Part shown: positions 11,871 to 23,778 of the stretch, piece by piece
How the letters are laid out: every line of letters begins with the position of its first letter
Position numbering within the stretch: the first letter of the stretch is position 1
Notes under the pieces: generated by a model
What the model was told of the DNA's origin: nothing
The model's input: only the letters and a program-made list of their open reading frames with translations
Databases searched by the model: none
Origin: Ypsolopha sequella
Taxonomy: Eukaryota > Arthropoda > Insecta > Lepidoptera > Ypsolophidae
Reading direction: 5' to 3'
DNA length: 64,000 nt
Assembly (NCBI GenBank): GCA_934047225.1
Contig: OW203989.1
Coordinates: 10,391,977 to 10,455,976 of the forward strand
Position numbers and translations under genes: made by a program

Positions 11871-12461
11871 TTCTGATGGGCCCGTAGGCACAGAATAAAA
11901 TACTACCGTAGGTAAGCCTTAGAATATTGAAAAAAACATCTAGAAGCCGAGATATTAAATAAAAATTCAGAGTTTTTCCTATCTGCGCCTACCAAAAGAA
12001 GCTAGAACGCCAATAAATAAATAATATTTCAAAAATATACATGTAAATGAAGATAGTGACACTTCATCCTTTAATTTGAACGCGCTTTCACGCGTTAATC
12101 TATGGAACTGGAAGGATGACAGGCTTGTTTGAAAGTTATATAATCTGTGAGCTGTTGTCAGACAAGTGTATAACCTCAGACAAACAAACAAACAAACATC
12201 AAAATGAATTTGTGAAATAATAGCTCTAAATGTTGTTTCTCTTTTCAGATTTGTAATTACTTACATTAAATGTACATAGCCTAAAAGATAAAAATGTAAA
12301 CTATTGTTTAATAAAATATTCTCTTTTCAGAGCAACTCAATTTGTTTTTTGTTTCACGGTTCTAACAAAACGGGGCCTGTGTATAAAGTTACATTATATA
12401 CATATACATGAAAGAATAAACAAATAAAATTTTATATATTTGACGTATTTGTCTTTATGTT

Positions 12462-12730
12462 TATACAACGTGTAACAGAAAGGAGTAACCATATTTGAAG
12501 AGCTTGTCCAGTCAATGGTATGGAACAACTTTTACTATAGAACAAAACATGTTCCTCGAAAAACAAATTTCACTGTTTCATAGAAAAATGCAATGCCGCT
12601 CGGCCGAAATGTATGGAAGGGCAGATTTTTTTTGAGATTTCTGAGTTGGCTCCATAGTAAAAGTTGTTCTATACCATTGACTGAATAAGCTCTTCAAATA
12701 TGGTTACACGTTTCTGTTACACGTTGTATA
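12462..12730. repeat. MITE family C, copy 2
   Basis: Near-complete palindromic copy: ACAACGTGTAACAGAAAGG at the left, CCTTTCTGTTACACGTTGT at the right, ~268 bp, TATA on both flanks. Lies downstream of cuticle gene 2's poly(A) site. Confidence 0.8.
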
Positions 12731-12853
12731 TAATACTTACACATTAATATAAATTTTCTGTTATTATCAACAATTATAATTTGCACGTATCTATGTATAT
12801 TAAGCGTTGAATTATGTGGAAAATAAACAAATTTAGATGTTATTCAATAACTG

Positions 12854-12859
12854 TTTATT
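12854..12859 (-). terminator. Poly(A) signal of cuticular protein gene 2
   Basis: AATAAA on the minus strand 99 nt after the stop codon. A second AATAAA overlaps the stop itself (12954-12959); the distal one is the more usual distance. Confidence 0.55.
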
Positions 12860-12957
12860 AATAAAATAAATTAAACAAAGCATTATTCATTATTATATCA
12901 CAGTCCTTCCGTTTTCATGAGGTCTTATATAACAAATTATGGAATCCAGTTTTTTTA

Positions 12958-14472
12958 TTAATAGCGGTAGCCGTTGGAATTCCTGTAAGAAAGAATGTTT
13001 TTATTTTCGTCTCTTTGTTAAGTAACATAATTATATTAATTATTTAACACGACAATGATTTTGGATGAATTTCAAGTATGAAATAGTAGCAATTTAGAAA
13101 AATAGCGCAATTTAAATAAATATTTTGGTAAAATAACATAAAATTAAAAAAATAAACGTAATAGTTAAATTTTTTGACAAGACCTTAGATTTATTTATCT
13201 AGTAAAAACTTACTGAGGATTCCTCCTATTGAACTCAATGGATCGCAAGATGGCCTCAGGAATGGGCGGTGGAGTGGGGAGGTGGGCGCCGACGGGATGG
13301 AAGCCGTTCTCGTCAGCGGTGTAACTGAGCGAGATCTGCTGGCCGTCGGGGGCCCGGTACGAGTACCCGCCTTCCGCCGTCACTGCGGGGCCCTCGGGAC
13401 CCGGCGCTCTGGGGGCCCCACTCTCGTGCGCAGAGATACCATTGGGGGTCTCATAGCTGAAATATTCAGGTAAATAGCTTGCACTTTATACGTAAAAGGT
13501 ATGTAAGCATGCGGTAGGGAAAGAGCTTCGATGAACTGGCATATTTAATTTTGGTCTTACAGACTAGTACGCGACAACTACTTTTTTACGGCATTTGTTG
13601 AACGATATCGTGATAAAGCATTTTGTATATTTTAAAACATTTCGCGAGATCTGTCTATGATCTTCAATACCAATCTGCAGAGTACCTGAATCTGTAAGTC
13701 CCATCGCCATTGTTGACGTTCTCGCTCCGGAAGGGGGCGCTGTAGGCGCTCGCGCTGGCTCCTGCGTACGCGCTGGCCGAGCTGTATGCGCCGCGGGGAG
13801 GCAGGTACTCGGGATCCAAGCGACCGGCCGATGCTGCCGCCACCAGCGCCGCCGTCAGGATCTGGAGCAAAGGTGGAGGTCGCCAGAGAAGTTATGAAAG
13901 ATGAACCCTTTATGTTTTAAGGCTTTCCTAGAAACTAATGTTCGAGTTCAATTTATTATGGTTTTTTGGCCGTTGCTGTTGCATCTCTTTGAAAATTTTT
14001 AAAATTCATTATATTTATTTAATCATTTTCTTTTTTATTAACTTTACAAATTTTTATTTTTATTTTTCAATTTTACATAGTTGTGTTAACAAGCAAACTA
14101 TCTATGCATAAGTAAATATGTATTTCTTTCTAAATTATTTATTGCACAAAACAACAGTAAAATGTACAACATGTGGACTTAATGCTAAAAGCATTTTCTC
14201 CCAGTCAACCCGACAGAAAGTACAAGAAGTTACAGAGGCAGGCGTGCAAAAAGGCTTTACAATTTTAAACAAGAAATTAAAATACTTTTATGTACTGATA
14301 GATGTGATTTATGTCTTGAGACTCGGCTACCGAGTTTCACCATAATGGTAAAAAAAATATTATAGAGACCTAAAAATTACACTTCAAGTCATAAACATAT
14401 CTAAACCTTACAAGAATCCCCTTTTCCTTTCATATTCCTAACACGCAAATTCCTTACCAATAGTTGACTCAT
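12958..14472 (-). CDS. Cuticular protein, RR-1 type (gene 2), four exons
   Basis: Coding exons, in transcript order, are 14472-14458, 13861-13686, 13456-13214 and 12982-12958 (TAA stop), giving 152 aa. Exon 1 is again only 15 nt (MSQLL, donor TTG/GTAAGG) and completes a classic signal peptide, [17 protein letters not shown]. After a low-complexity Ala/Ser/Tyr region (residues 29-49) comes the RR-1 chitin-binding domain (about residues 57-124): [31 protein letters not shown] and [17 protein letters not shown]. It should be a secreted chitin-binding cuticle component. The donor of exon 2 (CAG/GTACTC) is weak; reading through would add ADWY and a stop. Introns are compact (596, 229 and 231 nt) and no family A or B MITE was found in them. 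Orientation is convergent with gene 1. Confidence 0.93.
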
Positions 14473-14524
14473 TTTGCTATTCCTGCGATACTCTCGTGAG
14501 ATACCAGTAACAATGGGTGTCGTG

Positions 14525-14562
14525 AACTGATACCGATATACCCTCGGCCGCTCGTATATATA
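14525..14562 (-). promoter_or_regulatory. Core promoter of cuticular protein gene 2
   Basis: On the minus strand a TATATATA run (14562-14555) precedes TCAGTT, a perfect arthropod initiator (TCAKTY), at 14530-14525 with its A at 14528. The inferred 5'UTR is about 56 nt, ending at the ATG at 14472. Same layout as gene 1. Confidence 0.65.
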
Positions 14563-14869
14563 CGGTATATCCGAGGGGCTTGCCCTTTCGCAGGTTGCTT
14601 CACCTTGCCCGCCAATGTTGATAGTGGAGCTATGGGGTCAGTGGTACCAGCCAGGAACTTCAAGCGGCATGCTTTGTCTCGTTATTCTTCTAAGGTGAAA
14701 TGGTTTTTAATCTCCTAAAGCCAACGCAAGGTAGATTGGCATACTTCATTTGTTGATTAACAAAATCATCTGGTTTGTTTGATCATTGAAATTGATCACG
14801 AGATGACATAGCGAAACAAAAATACTTAACCCATTTCTAGGATCTAAAGAAATCATATGTTTTTATTGC

Positions 14870-15060
14870 GAAATCCATCGCTTTGAATACTCTAATTATT
14901 ATAAGAATGTATTACAAACTAAAAATTAATCAGAACCAATTTAAATGCATAGATATTTTTCAAAAAAATCCTCGGGCCAGGATTTGAACCTGCGACCTCC
15001 TGCTTACATGACAGCCGCGCTACCGACTGCACTACCGAGGTTCGTATCTGGAACGACAAA
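14870..15060 (-). mobile_element. tRNA-derived SINE, full length
   Basis: On the minus strand the head is CCTCGGTAGTGCAGTCGGTA, with a B-box-like GGTTCAAATCC and then CTGGCCCGAGG, a poly-T spacer and the tail block (TTCTGATTAATTTTTAGTTTG, AATACATTC). A tail reading GCGATGGATTTCGCA ends it. A tRNA-like head with internal polymerase III boxes joined to an unrelated tail defines a SINE. Relatives: 44692-49800 (split), 15110-15215 and 63925-64000. Confidence 0.75.
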
Positions 15061-15109
15061 TTTTTTCAACATATCTGTACACCGAATTTTTGTAACTACT
15101 TGATATACT

Positions 15110-15215
15110 AGCTTGTAATGCACATACTGAGCGCTCACGAGGGCGTTATATGTTTTAAATTTGTTTCTGATTGATTTCTAGTTTGTAATGCATTCTAATA
15201 ATAATCTAAAGAAAT
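15110..15215 (+). mobile_element. SINE tail fragment
   Basis: Contains TTTGTTTCTGATTGATTTCT and AGTTTGTAATGCATTCTAAT, the 3' half of the SINE family, opposite in orientation to the adjacent full copy. Confidence 0.6.
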
Positions 15216-15489
15216 GTCGCAATACGGCAATATACAAATTTAATCTATAGGTAGACTAACCTGGAGTTCTTTTTCACCTAAAATGTAAAACTCTGCTTTT
15301 TGTAACTTGTACCATACCCTAAGTTATAGCAGAGCGACACCCCATAGAGTAATTTAAGCCCACCCAAAACACAAGGTGACGATAGTGTTCTGAATTACGA
15401 GTATGTTTGAGTTTCATCAGAGGATGAATATTGTTGAAATAAGTTTGTCAATCAATTATATGTTCAAACTGAGAAAACTTTTCACAATT

Positions 15490-15675
15490 ACTAGCTTTTG
15501 CCCGCAGCTTTGCCGGCGATTTAGTTTGCATTTTTCCGAGATCAAAAGTAGCCTATGTCACTTTTCGGTCCATAAAATATCTCTATGCAAAAAATCACGT
15601 CGATCCGTTGCTCCGTTTGCTGCGTGAAAGAAGGACATATCAGGAAACCAACAAACACACTTTCGCATTTATAAT
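15490..15675 (-). mobile_element. Helitron-like 3' region (lepidopteran type)
   Basis: ACTAGCTTTTGCCCGCAGCT at 15492 is the reverse complement of a Helitron-type 3' end; the following blocks (AAAGTAGCCTATGTCACTTT, CATAAAATATCTCTATGC, ATCACGTCGATCCGTTGCTC) belong to a repeat very common in lepidopteran genomes. No Rep/helicase coding sequence is present, so it would be non-autonomous. Confidence 0.6.
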
Positions 15676-16497
15676 ACGGATCAGTAAAAAGGGGATAAAC
15701 GGAAATTTTCCTCGATATGGCATATGCTGTCGTCATGCCCACAATGTACGGATTCCATCAGCGCAAATAAAATCGGTATGAAAATGCTATTCATTTGTCA
15801 ACCCGTTACAATTCACTTAGCAACCCACAAGATTTTCCTTGTTTTCTCCCGGTCAAAAACTGGAAAACGTCTCGGTTAAATTTTGTGCTATAATTTTAAA
15901 ACGTATTTTAGCCTGCAGTGTTCGTTAAAAGTAACAAATTTTTTTTTAAAACATTGAGAAAGAACAATTACTTTCAATTTACTCAAGTGAAGCAAAACCG
16001 TACTCCATTGCTATAAGTCTGAGTTGTCTTAGGAGTATTATTTTAATTTACCTTTCGGAATTTAAGTGCTTTTCACCCATAGGATTTAAAAGTGCATTTC
16101 CCACTATCAAGAACTGGCAGCTTTTTCCTTCGTGCAAATAAACATACTGTACTTTTTTAATATAGCTCGAATGGTTTTCAGTTCTCTACGCAATGTAATT
16201 TTCCACCTCCATGTCAAGTTTTAGTCCAAGTTGGCCAGTCAGCCAGGCCGTTTTCGTATAAGGCAGGAGGTTAATTATTGAAATGATTGGTCAGTTAGCA
16301 GATTAGCCACAAGAGGTTGTTTCACAAGGGGGCATTGACTTAATTAGAATTTTTGGTTAATCCCAGTCCCACCCGATATTACCTCTTTCAATATATATTT
16401 TTTTTCATTACGTGGGAACAGGATTTTAAAGAAATATGTCTGTTAGCGATGTTCTATTACAATTATGAATTGTTCAATGAGGTACTTCTACAAATAA

Positions 16498-16887
16498 TAG
16501 TAGTTTATGCTACAAGGGCGAAAAGGAATAAATTACGAGGACGATTTAAAACACGAGCGTAGCGAGTGTTTTAAACGTAACCGAGTAATTTATTGCTCTT
16601 ACGCCCGTGTATCATACTACGTTTTTCAATGCATAGTGTGAGGAAATAAAACAAATATAATCTTGTGAACTTTAAATTATGATTGGCTCAAAAGAACTGT
16701 ATCCAGAGCCGTTAAACAGTGGAAAAAAAAAGTATAACATGTATGGTACACGGGAAAGGTTGCAGGTTAGCCAACTTCTCGTAAATAAATTTAAAAAATA
16801 ATAATAAAGCCCTAGGGCAAAATAATCGACTTTCTGTTCGGTTTTGATGCATAAAAAGTGGGCCTTTGCGAGCACTTGCATTGAAAA
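16498..16887 (+). repeat. Dispersed repeat family E, copy 1
   Basis: A ~390-bp unit starting TAGTAGTTTATGCTACAAGG and ending near GAGCACTTGCATTGAAAAA, closely matched by 51906-52293. It contains a CGAGCGTAGCGAGTG palindrome. No coding frame is shared, so it is probably a non-autonomous element. Confidence 0.7.
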
Positions 16888-17179
16888 AAACCTTTATCTA
16901 AGGCTATTTAATTTTATTAGGTTGTTCTAAGGTCGCGAGCATAGTTTATTAACATTATTGTCAAGACACGGAAAGACAAGTCAGCATGGAAAAACTCCAA
17001 ATGGTCGTATTGCCTAGTAAAGCGCTGTAAATGCAAACTTCGTGAATGCTCTACTTACGTAACTAGCTATATTATATAATACTTAGAATGAAAAAAATGT
17101 TAACATTTCCATTACAACAAAATACATTTTAAAATATTTATATTTTATTTAATATTTTTTAATAGGTGGTAGAGCTGAT

Positions 17180-17290
17180 GCCGGGCTCGACTGTGGAGGT
17201 ACCACCATCTCACAAAGTGGATTGGTCCTGTTTTATTATGAGATTGCTTATAGCGGCCGCCCGGGCTATAAAGCATAACATATTTATCTG
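17180..17290 (+). repeat. Short fragment similar to the 61296-61541 repeat
   Basis: GACTGTGGAGGTACCACCAT here matches the start of the open repeat at 61305. The frame CGGTTISQSGL is then unique. Too short to classify. Confidence 0.4.
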
Positions 17291-18046
17291 TTTAAATTTC
17301 ATACTTCATAGAATAATGAGGTAAGTTAATATCGAAATTGGTAATTCAGCAGCTGGCTCAACTCTAGCGGTGCATGAATAATGTTGTGAAGTCACACGCT
17401 CAGTTCTGAATTCAAATGGACAATTAATTCGGTACCCGCGCCAACCACGATCACAATCGACAAATTCCACTATCCACGTTCAACAACATATTTGCGGATT
17501 AAGATGACCAATCTATCAATTTTGTACCCAATATAGGTAAGTTCGAAGTTGTGTGGTCTCTGCTAGGCTTAGTATGGTCGCCTGCAGTTCAATCTATTTA
17601 GGTCTTTTGGGTATAGGTGGTGACCGTACAACCATCCCTGTTGACTGACATAGCTTTTTTTTAATTTATTTTTTCCTCAATTTGTCCCATTTTTGGACAG
17701 GCAAAGGTATCTAAGAGACCATGATAGCCTTTTCTTTGGTTAATTTATTTTTATTATATTTTACACAAGTTACAATACACATATTCGCCAAACTGCTAAA
17801 CAGTTTGTTGGCAATTTGTTTTTATGCACATATTACAACTACATGAATATTACAAACTTTTCATTTTACAAACTTTAAAGGTTTGATAATAGGTTTTTCA
17901 CACTAACCAAAATTTAACAACCTCGATTGAAATGATTTTAACAATTTGCTTAAAATTTTATTTTTAAGATTTAAATCAGATTTGTCAACCTTTTGATCAG
18001 AATATAAAATCTGAAAAAATAAGTACCATGCATTCAGATACATAAA
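17291..18046. other. Gene-free stretch with LINE-tail-like segment
   Basis: At 17740-17890, TTTATTTTTATTATATTTTACACAAG followed by a CAAACTGCTAAACAGTTTG hairpin resembles the minus-strand 3' end of a LINE. Otherwise no feature was recognised. Confidence 0.3.
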
Positions 18047-18161
18047 CACCGTTTAATTATGACGTGCTTAGAAAATTTTACCACACGCTCTACTGAAGTG
18101 GTCCATTATGATCAGTAGAGCATGTGGTTTCATTTTCTGAGCACGTCATAATTACACGGTG
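18047..18161. repeat. Small foldback element (115 bp)
   Basis: About 50-bp arms: the left arm is CACCGTTTAATTATGACGTG and so on, the right arm ends ATAATTACACGGTG. The loop is about 14 nt. It would form an almost continuous hairpin. No TSD is obvious. Confidence 0.65.
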
Positions 18162-19102
18162 TAAGAAGGCATTGAAGTATTATGGTATCCTAGTAACTCA
18201 AAGTAAGAAGGTGACATTAATTTATGCAGCCCAATCCATACGGGAGGCTTGGTAAGTGATTAGTATCACGGATCTATAACACTTTTTGCTAATTTCGCAA
18301 AACAAAATGTTGACCTCCCATTGTAGTTGACCCGGGGCTGGGCTTACGTTTGTACACATGATAAAGTAATTTAAGAATTTCACAAAAAGGGTCATCAAAC
18401 CTTGATACTGAACACATACCGAGTCTTCAGTACCTATGAATTTGAATAAGGTAAATAAAAGTCAACTTGTATGTATACCTCAAGAACTTCTTAGAAGTTC
18501 CTTGGAATACCGATACAGATAATAATTTGATATTTCATTAAAATTTCTAGACCATTTATCATTTCGTCCTTTCCGTGACTAGACTATGATCGTCAATCAT
18601 TTGCAAAATTATTGTATTTGCTTTATCCTTGGTACAAGTAACTTGACCTCTTGAACTGTGTTTAGAACACATTTTATGTTTTGAGTTATGGTGTCTAACA
18701 AATATTAAAGGCCCTGCAAATATAAGTACTCACTTATAGACTCATATAAATTATCTTGAAATATCATATATGTATATAGGAACATAAGAACAGAAAAGTG
18801 TTTTCTTTAGGTATATCATACCGTTTAATGTATCGTAGGATCAGTTTCTAGCTCTTATGATTCATAGTAAAAGGTTCCCTTATCAAAGTTTCAACCTTTT
18901 ACAATTCTAATAACAATTCACAATTTTCAATAAGCTTGAACCAGAAATTCCAATCGTTTCTATCCTTTCACAGTAACATAGGCAAGCTAAGAAAGCTTCC
19001 TATTATTTTTTAAAGAGTTTTTGATAACAAAGATAAAATTGCATTTTCTCATACAAGAAGTGATTTCCTGAAGCCCCGTTTAGCCTTTAAAAGGAATATA
19101 TA
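18162..19102. other. Gene-free stretch
   Basis: Contains a segment (18225-18345; GGAGGCTTGGTAAGTGAT and ATAACACTTTTTG) also found at 57065-57180. No coding frame or structured repeat otherwise. Confidence 0.35.
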
Positions 19103-19790
19103 TTGCTGTTAATTGAATTCCCACAAAAGCTGAGGATGGCATACCCTAGCAACTTTTTTTATTACCTGTCCAGCACAATAAGTCTAATGGCAAAGACCTT
19201 ATTTGCTTTTCGTAGAGGCGATTATATGTTGGCTATTTGGCCTCTTTTTCTTGGACGCGTAATACTAGTGATCACGCAGCGAAACAACAAATTGGTGTGT
19301 TTTAAGCTAATACTGAAATATTTTGTAGGGAAAAAAATATTGAATTTAGGTGATATACCTTACTACTATACTTACTAGTGATCACGCAGCGAAACAACAA
19401 ATTGGTGTGATTTAGCTAATACTGAAATATTTTGTAGGGAAAAAAATATTGGATTTAGGTAACATCCCATCATATTTCGATTGCCTATATTATAAAAAAA
19501 AATCAAGTTGACCTCTTAACCGCGTTTTTGAAATGAACGTTTGAATACCAAAAAAAAGAGAGTGGAAAAATTTTTTTTTTTTTGACAAAGGTATGAATCT
19601 TAAAAGATTGTTTATACGTGGAATCCCGATATCTAGGCATTCCACGATAAATCGGTATTTAAAGATCGACAAATCAAATATATTTTTTTCAATATGAGGA
19701 GAGACTTTCCAATGAACCCTTGAAAACCTGGTATGTTGATGTTCTAGCGTCAGGTGTCCCGTTAAATTAAACTCGTACAATCGCCCTAAT
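19103..19790 (+). repeat. Dispersed repeat family F, copy 1
   Basis: Shares long blocks with 21808-22315 (minus) and 36260-36780: CCAGCACAATAAGTCTAATG, GGACGCGTAATACTAGTGAT, AACCGCG, and a CAAGGGTTCATTGGAAAG-like end. An internal ~110-bp segment (ACTAGTGATCACGCAGCGAA ...) is tandemly duplicated at 19266-19373 and 19374-19480. The ends are not defined precisely. Confidence 0.7.
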
Positions 19791-21166
19791 ACAATATGAA
19801 ATAAGTCAGGTTGGTTTACAGGGTCCCTTGTACTACTTTGGTTTGTCACTAAAGTGTTTAGACATCAACTATTCACAGTAGAACAAGGAATCTTCGACGA
19901 CGCGTCTCCCATTGTTGTCTATAAATAGATATTGACAACGTCTTCAGTGTGGTTGCAGATAAGACGTGAGCGACAGCGTTTAATAATTATTTAACAAACT
20001 TGCGGTAATGGCATACATTTCACATCTTTGTTGATCACCATCGGCAAAGGGGATGAAACATGTTTGGGGGGTATTTTTTCAGCAGCGAAACATTTATATT
20101 CTCTGCTAATGGGTGGAGTTAGGCATACATTTATTATATGTTATATAATATTATTTATATCCTTATTCCTGTATTTTTATTTTATTCAAGTGTATTTTTT
20201 TTTTGTTAAATTTAAGTAAACCCAACCTTTATTATCCCCTGCATATTTCCCCATATTATAATTTATGACATAAAACTATTCATTAATAACAATTAAGAAA
20301 ACGCGCGATGAAATATGATATTTCCAAGTTTGCGCCAAAACCCATGCAGGCGGTTAATATCAGTTCTAGAATATAGTACCCATGATATCAAAATAAATAA
20401 CTTCCAGACCTAGTTTTGATCTTCAAATCTTCTATAATGTTCTAGTCCGAAGTCTTAAACCATGTAAGTGTAGCATTTATCATCAATTATCCCCGCCCTC
20501 AACTCCTGCGCATAAGAATGATGTACGCCCGCTTTGAAGTGCTGGTTTGTTTACTTATCAGTCAGGCAACCTGCCAATGTTGTCTGCTGGGCAATAAAAC
20601 GAAATTGCTTATCGAATTATGTTGGTAGTGCTGCATAATGTACAAGGATAATCGTGTTTACAATTCATTTGAGCGTCTTCATAGTTAACGGAATATTTTA
20701 GGTAAATTATGTGTATTAAATTGAGAATACGAACACAATTGGACCTTTGGAACACAATTGGAACACAATTGGAATTTGCTTACGGGCTTCACTCTGTAAA
20801 ATCCAATTCTGTAAAATCCAATATGTTTTCCCGAATGCAAAAAGAAAAGTTAATTTGAAATCATGTATAGAATCGTCCACTCCATTAATACGCTTTTTTT
20901 TTTAATGACAGGGTAAAAATATAACTACTACCTTTTAGGTAAAATTACAGAAACTGATTTATAGCCCACCAGAGGACCTCACGTGAGCTGTCCTCGCACT
21001 GACCGGGATACGTACCAGCTAACACCGTTACCTCACAAATCATTTCTCCAAATAAATATATGAAGCTGTAAATTAGAATGTCCTCGATAACAGTAATTAT
21101 TGAAAGTCTACTATAACCACAACCGTGGGGAGATAGAATAAGTCTCATGTCATAAAATGGATAATT
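19791..21166. other. Gene-free stretch
   Basis: 20120-20290 is matched in inverse orientation by 35330-35465 (CCTGCATATTTCCCC and AAGTAAACC blocks). A short GGAACACAATT tandem is at 20745-20775. No gene was recognised. Confidence 0.35.
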
Positions 21167-21314
21167 GTGTCGATTCGGCTAACTTTTTTGACAGAACTAA
21201 ACTTAATTTGAGCCTTCTGTCTTGTTCTTTCCGTATCGAAAAGACAAAGACAGAACGCTTAAAATAAGGTTAGTCCTGTCAAATTAGTTAAATTGTGTTT
21301 AGCCGAATCGACAC
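21167..21314. repeat. Foldback element (148 bp)
   Basis: Ends in GTGTCGATTCGGCTAA and its reverse complement TTAGCCGAATCGACAC; the arms continue with imperfect pairing (TTTGACAG / CTGTCAAA). Probable MITE. Confidence 0.65.
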
Positions 21315-21487
21315 CAATATCCACCGAAAACCTTAATTTAAAAAAAAAATACATCATATGCCAACATTCGGATGATTTACAACACATACGCGTGTGTGTA
21401 GAATAGCGTGTGTATTTATTTAACCATATTTTCAAATCGGGGCAAGCCGCTCGGGACAGAAATTGTTTTCAGCGTGCTGGAACGAAG

Positions 21488-21600
21488 CTACAAAAAGACA
21501 AGACAAGACAAGACAAATACTCTTTATTGTACACCAAAGTTAATAAAATAAGGTAAAAGAACAAACTTATGAGAGAAGGTAACAAATGGCGGCCTTATCA
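21488..21600 (-). pseudogene. LINE 3' end with pentanucleotide tail
   Basis: AAGACAAGACAAGACAAGAC precedes AATACTCTTTATTGTACACC. Read on the minus strand this is a 3'UTR ending in a (TTGTC)n tail, a pattern common for insect non-LTR elements. Confidence 0.45.
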
Positions 21601-21807
21601 CTTATAGCGATTTCTTCCAGACAACCTTTGGGTGGAAATTAATCGTTGGAAAAAATAACGCGAAGGTGGTGCACAAAATAAAGGCTGAATATAGATACGA
21701 GAACCTAAATAGTTCCAAACCTGAAACCCAGAGCGTGGAAGTTTTCGCGCGTCTGGCAAAAAGCGCCAAATAGTCCGAGTGACGCACGCGCAAGTAGAGT
21801 TGTTTGT

Positions 21808-22315
21808 TTAACGGGACACTTGACGCTAGAACATCAACAACACCAGGTTTTCAAGGGTTCATTGGAAGAAACTAGGTCTCTCCTCATATTGAAGAAAATA
21901 TATTTGATTTATCGATTTTTTATCAAGGGATTCCACCTATAAATAATGTTTTAAGATTTATACTTTTGTCAAAAAAAAAAAATGTTTTCCACCCTCTTTT
22001 TTTTGGTTTTCAAACGTTTGTTTCAAAGACGCGGTTAAGAGATCAACTTAATTTTTTGTTATAAAATAGGCAATAAAAATATGAAGGGATATTACCCAAA
22101 TCCAACATTTTTTTCCCTACAAAATATTTCAGTATTAGCTTAAAACACTCCAATTTGTTGTTTCGCTGCGTGATCACTAGTATTATGCGTCCAAGAACAA
22201 GAGGCCAAAGAGCCAAAATATAATCGCCTCTATGAAAAGCAATTAAGGTCTTTGCCATTAGACTTATTGTGCTGGACGGGTAATAAAAAAAGTTGCTAGG
22301 GAATGCCATCCTCTT
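21808..22315 (-). repeat. Dispersed repeat family F, copy 2
   Basis: Inverse copy of 19103-19790, without the internal duplication. On the minus strand the frame SSTISLMAKTLIAFHRGDY continues as LALWPLVLGRIILVITQRNN, matching copy 1. Confidence 0.7.
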
Positions 22316-22870
22316 AATATTATGTACTTATGAAACACGCGGTGACAGAAGTCCAATAAACACAATATAGGTATATAAATTAAAATGATTTTTGTAAGAC
22401 TCTCCTGTATACCATACATCTTTTTACATCTCGTGTATGCGAAACTAACTATTTCAATATCGGTACATCGTAGAATTCGGTAAATTGTAAAGTATGAAAT
22501 CGAAACATTTTACCAAAAAGCCACAAAAAAATGTAAATAAATTCAGGGAGCCGAGCGAAGCGGAGCGGAGCCAGGCAAACCCTCCTAGTTTTTACAGAAA
22601 TATTATCATGCCTAGTCAGATTGTGATATGTCGAATTCTACGATATGCTGAGGACATAAACAATTCATAGAATGAAAACAAAGTATTAGATATCAGCCAC
22701 GGAAGTCCCGACTCTGTGACCTTTCGGGACACTGATAGTAGCACATCTTTATCGTTTGTTTGACCTTTCAATCTTTATTGCATTGATCTTGATCAAGATC
22801 AAATTGTCTTGGTCATGGTTTCTAGTCTGCGTCTCGAAAAATATTCCAGTTCCAGCATACTGTTCTTCAG

Positions 22871-23010
22871 TGATTGGTGACTGGTGACTGGTGATTGGTG
22901 ACTGGTGATTGGTGATCGGTGACTGGTGATTGGTGATTGGTGATTGGTGATTGGTGATTGGTGACTGGTGATTGGTGATTGGTGACTGGTGATTGGTGAC
23001 TGGTGATTGG
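22871..23010. repeat. Minisatellite, 20 x 7 bp (TGAYTGG)
   Basis: Twenty contiguous heptamers: TGATTGG or TGACTGG, with one TGATCGG. Read on the minus strand, the three-unit 21-nt period gives a Ser/Pro/Ile/Thr/His/Gln repeat frame, which is a by-product. Confidence 0.9.
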
Positions 23011-23029
23011 GCAATACACTTGGATTTTA

Positions 23030-23215
23030 TTTATAACCAGCGAACGCCCCGCGGCGTTGCTTGCGTGGACCCTGTTTCTTCCGATCCCGTTGGAATTTAG
23101 AAAAATCTGGCCTTATTCCTTGAGTACATTATAAAGGTGCAAAATTTCAGCTTTCTAGCTCCAAGGGTTTAGGCTGGATGTTGATGAGTCAGTCAGTCAG
23201 GGAATCAGGACTTCT
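23030..23215. mobile_element. Helitron-like end fragment
   Basis: CCAGCGAACGCCCCGCGGCG followed by the TTAGAAAAATCTGGCC, GTGCAAAATTTCAGCTTTCT and AGTCAGTCAGTCAGG blocks of common lepidopteran non-autonomous elements. Confidence 0.4.
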
Positions 23216-23379
23216 CTACATACTTGTATAATTAGCACGATCATATGCAGCAATAGGTGTATCTTAGGCTAGGTCAAATATATTTTAAGAGTTAAATAAT
23301 TATATTTAAAAAAAAGATTTAATTATGAATCTTAAGTATCCTTAATAAAATCGTTTTAATAAAATAAACGATTCATCTG

Positions 23380-23620
23380 CTCCCGAATAACTTAGCGTTA
23401 AATTCAATTATGTCAACTCCATACGCTGTGGGGAAAGTCACCTGCTTATGCTTAGTTAGTATCCCTAAGCACACTTCTACTGCATACGGGAATTCTTTTG
23501 CGGTTAAGGCTGTGTGTCTTTGGAACGAGTTAATCACTGAGATTTGTATGTCATCTTCATTGGTGATATTTGAAAGTAATGTCAGATCTCGCTTTGAAGA
23601 TTCTTTTGGTTGGTAGTCTC
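23380..23620 (+). pseudogene. Non-LTR RT C-terminal fragment
   Basis: The frame contains IPKHTSTAYGNSFAVKAVCL then WNELITEI and SLVIFESNVRSRF. The ...SF.V....LWN.LP..I....S...F pattern is the usual C-terminus of jockey/RTE-like LINE polymerases. No RT core remains. Confidence 0.6.
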
Positions 23621-23645
23621 GTCACTTATTTACACTTATTCTTTG

Positions 23646-23778
23646 CCATCCACCAGCCCGTATTCGTCCACTGCTGGACATAGGCCTCCCCCATAATACG
23701 CCACTCTTGGCTGTCCTCAGTCACCCTCATCCAGCCGCCACCCGCAACGTCCTTCAGATCGTCAGTCCAGCGGGCACT
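23646..23778 (-). pseudogene. LINE 3' coding fragment, duplicate of 10574-10708
   Basis: Nearly identical to 10574-10708 (CCCGTATTCGTCCACTGCTG, CAGCCGCCACCCGCAACGTC). Minus-strand frame includes DDLKDVAGGGWMR. Ends abruptly at 23778. Confidence 0.7.

Noticed and set aside
13282..13473. Plus-strand frame over cuticle gene 2
   Set aside because: Antisense shadow of exon 3.
14972..15040. tRNA-like sequence on the minus strand
   Set aside because: Same SINE head; the anticodon arm is not properly paired and the tail is the repeat tail.
22799..23014. Ser/Pro/His/Gln-repeat protein
   Set aside because: Translation of the heptamer minisatellite; no start context or flanking coding sequence.
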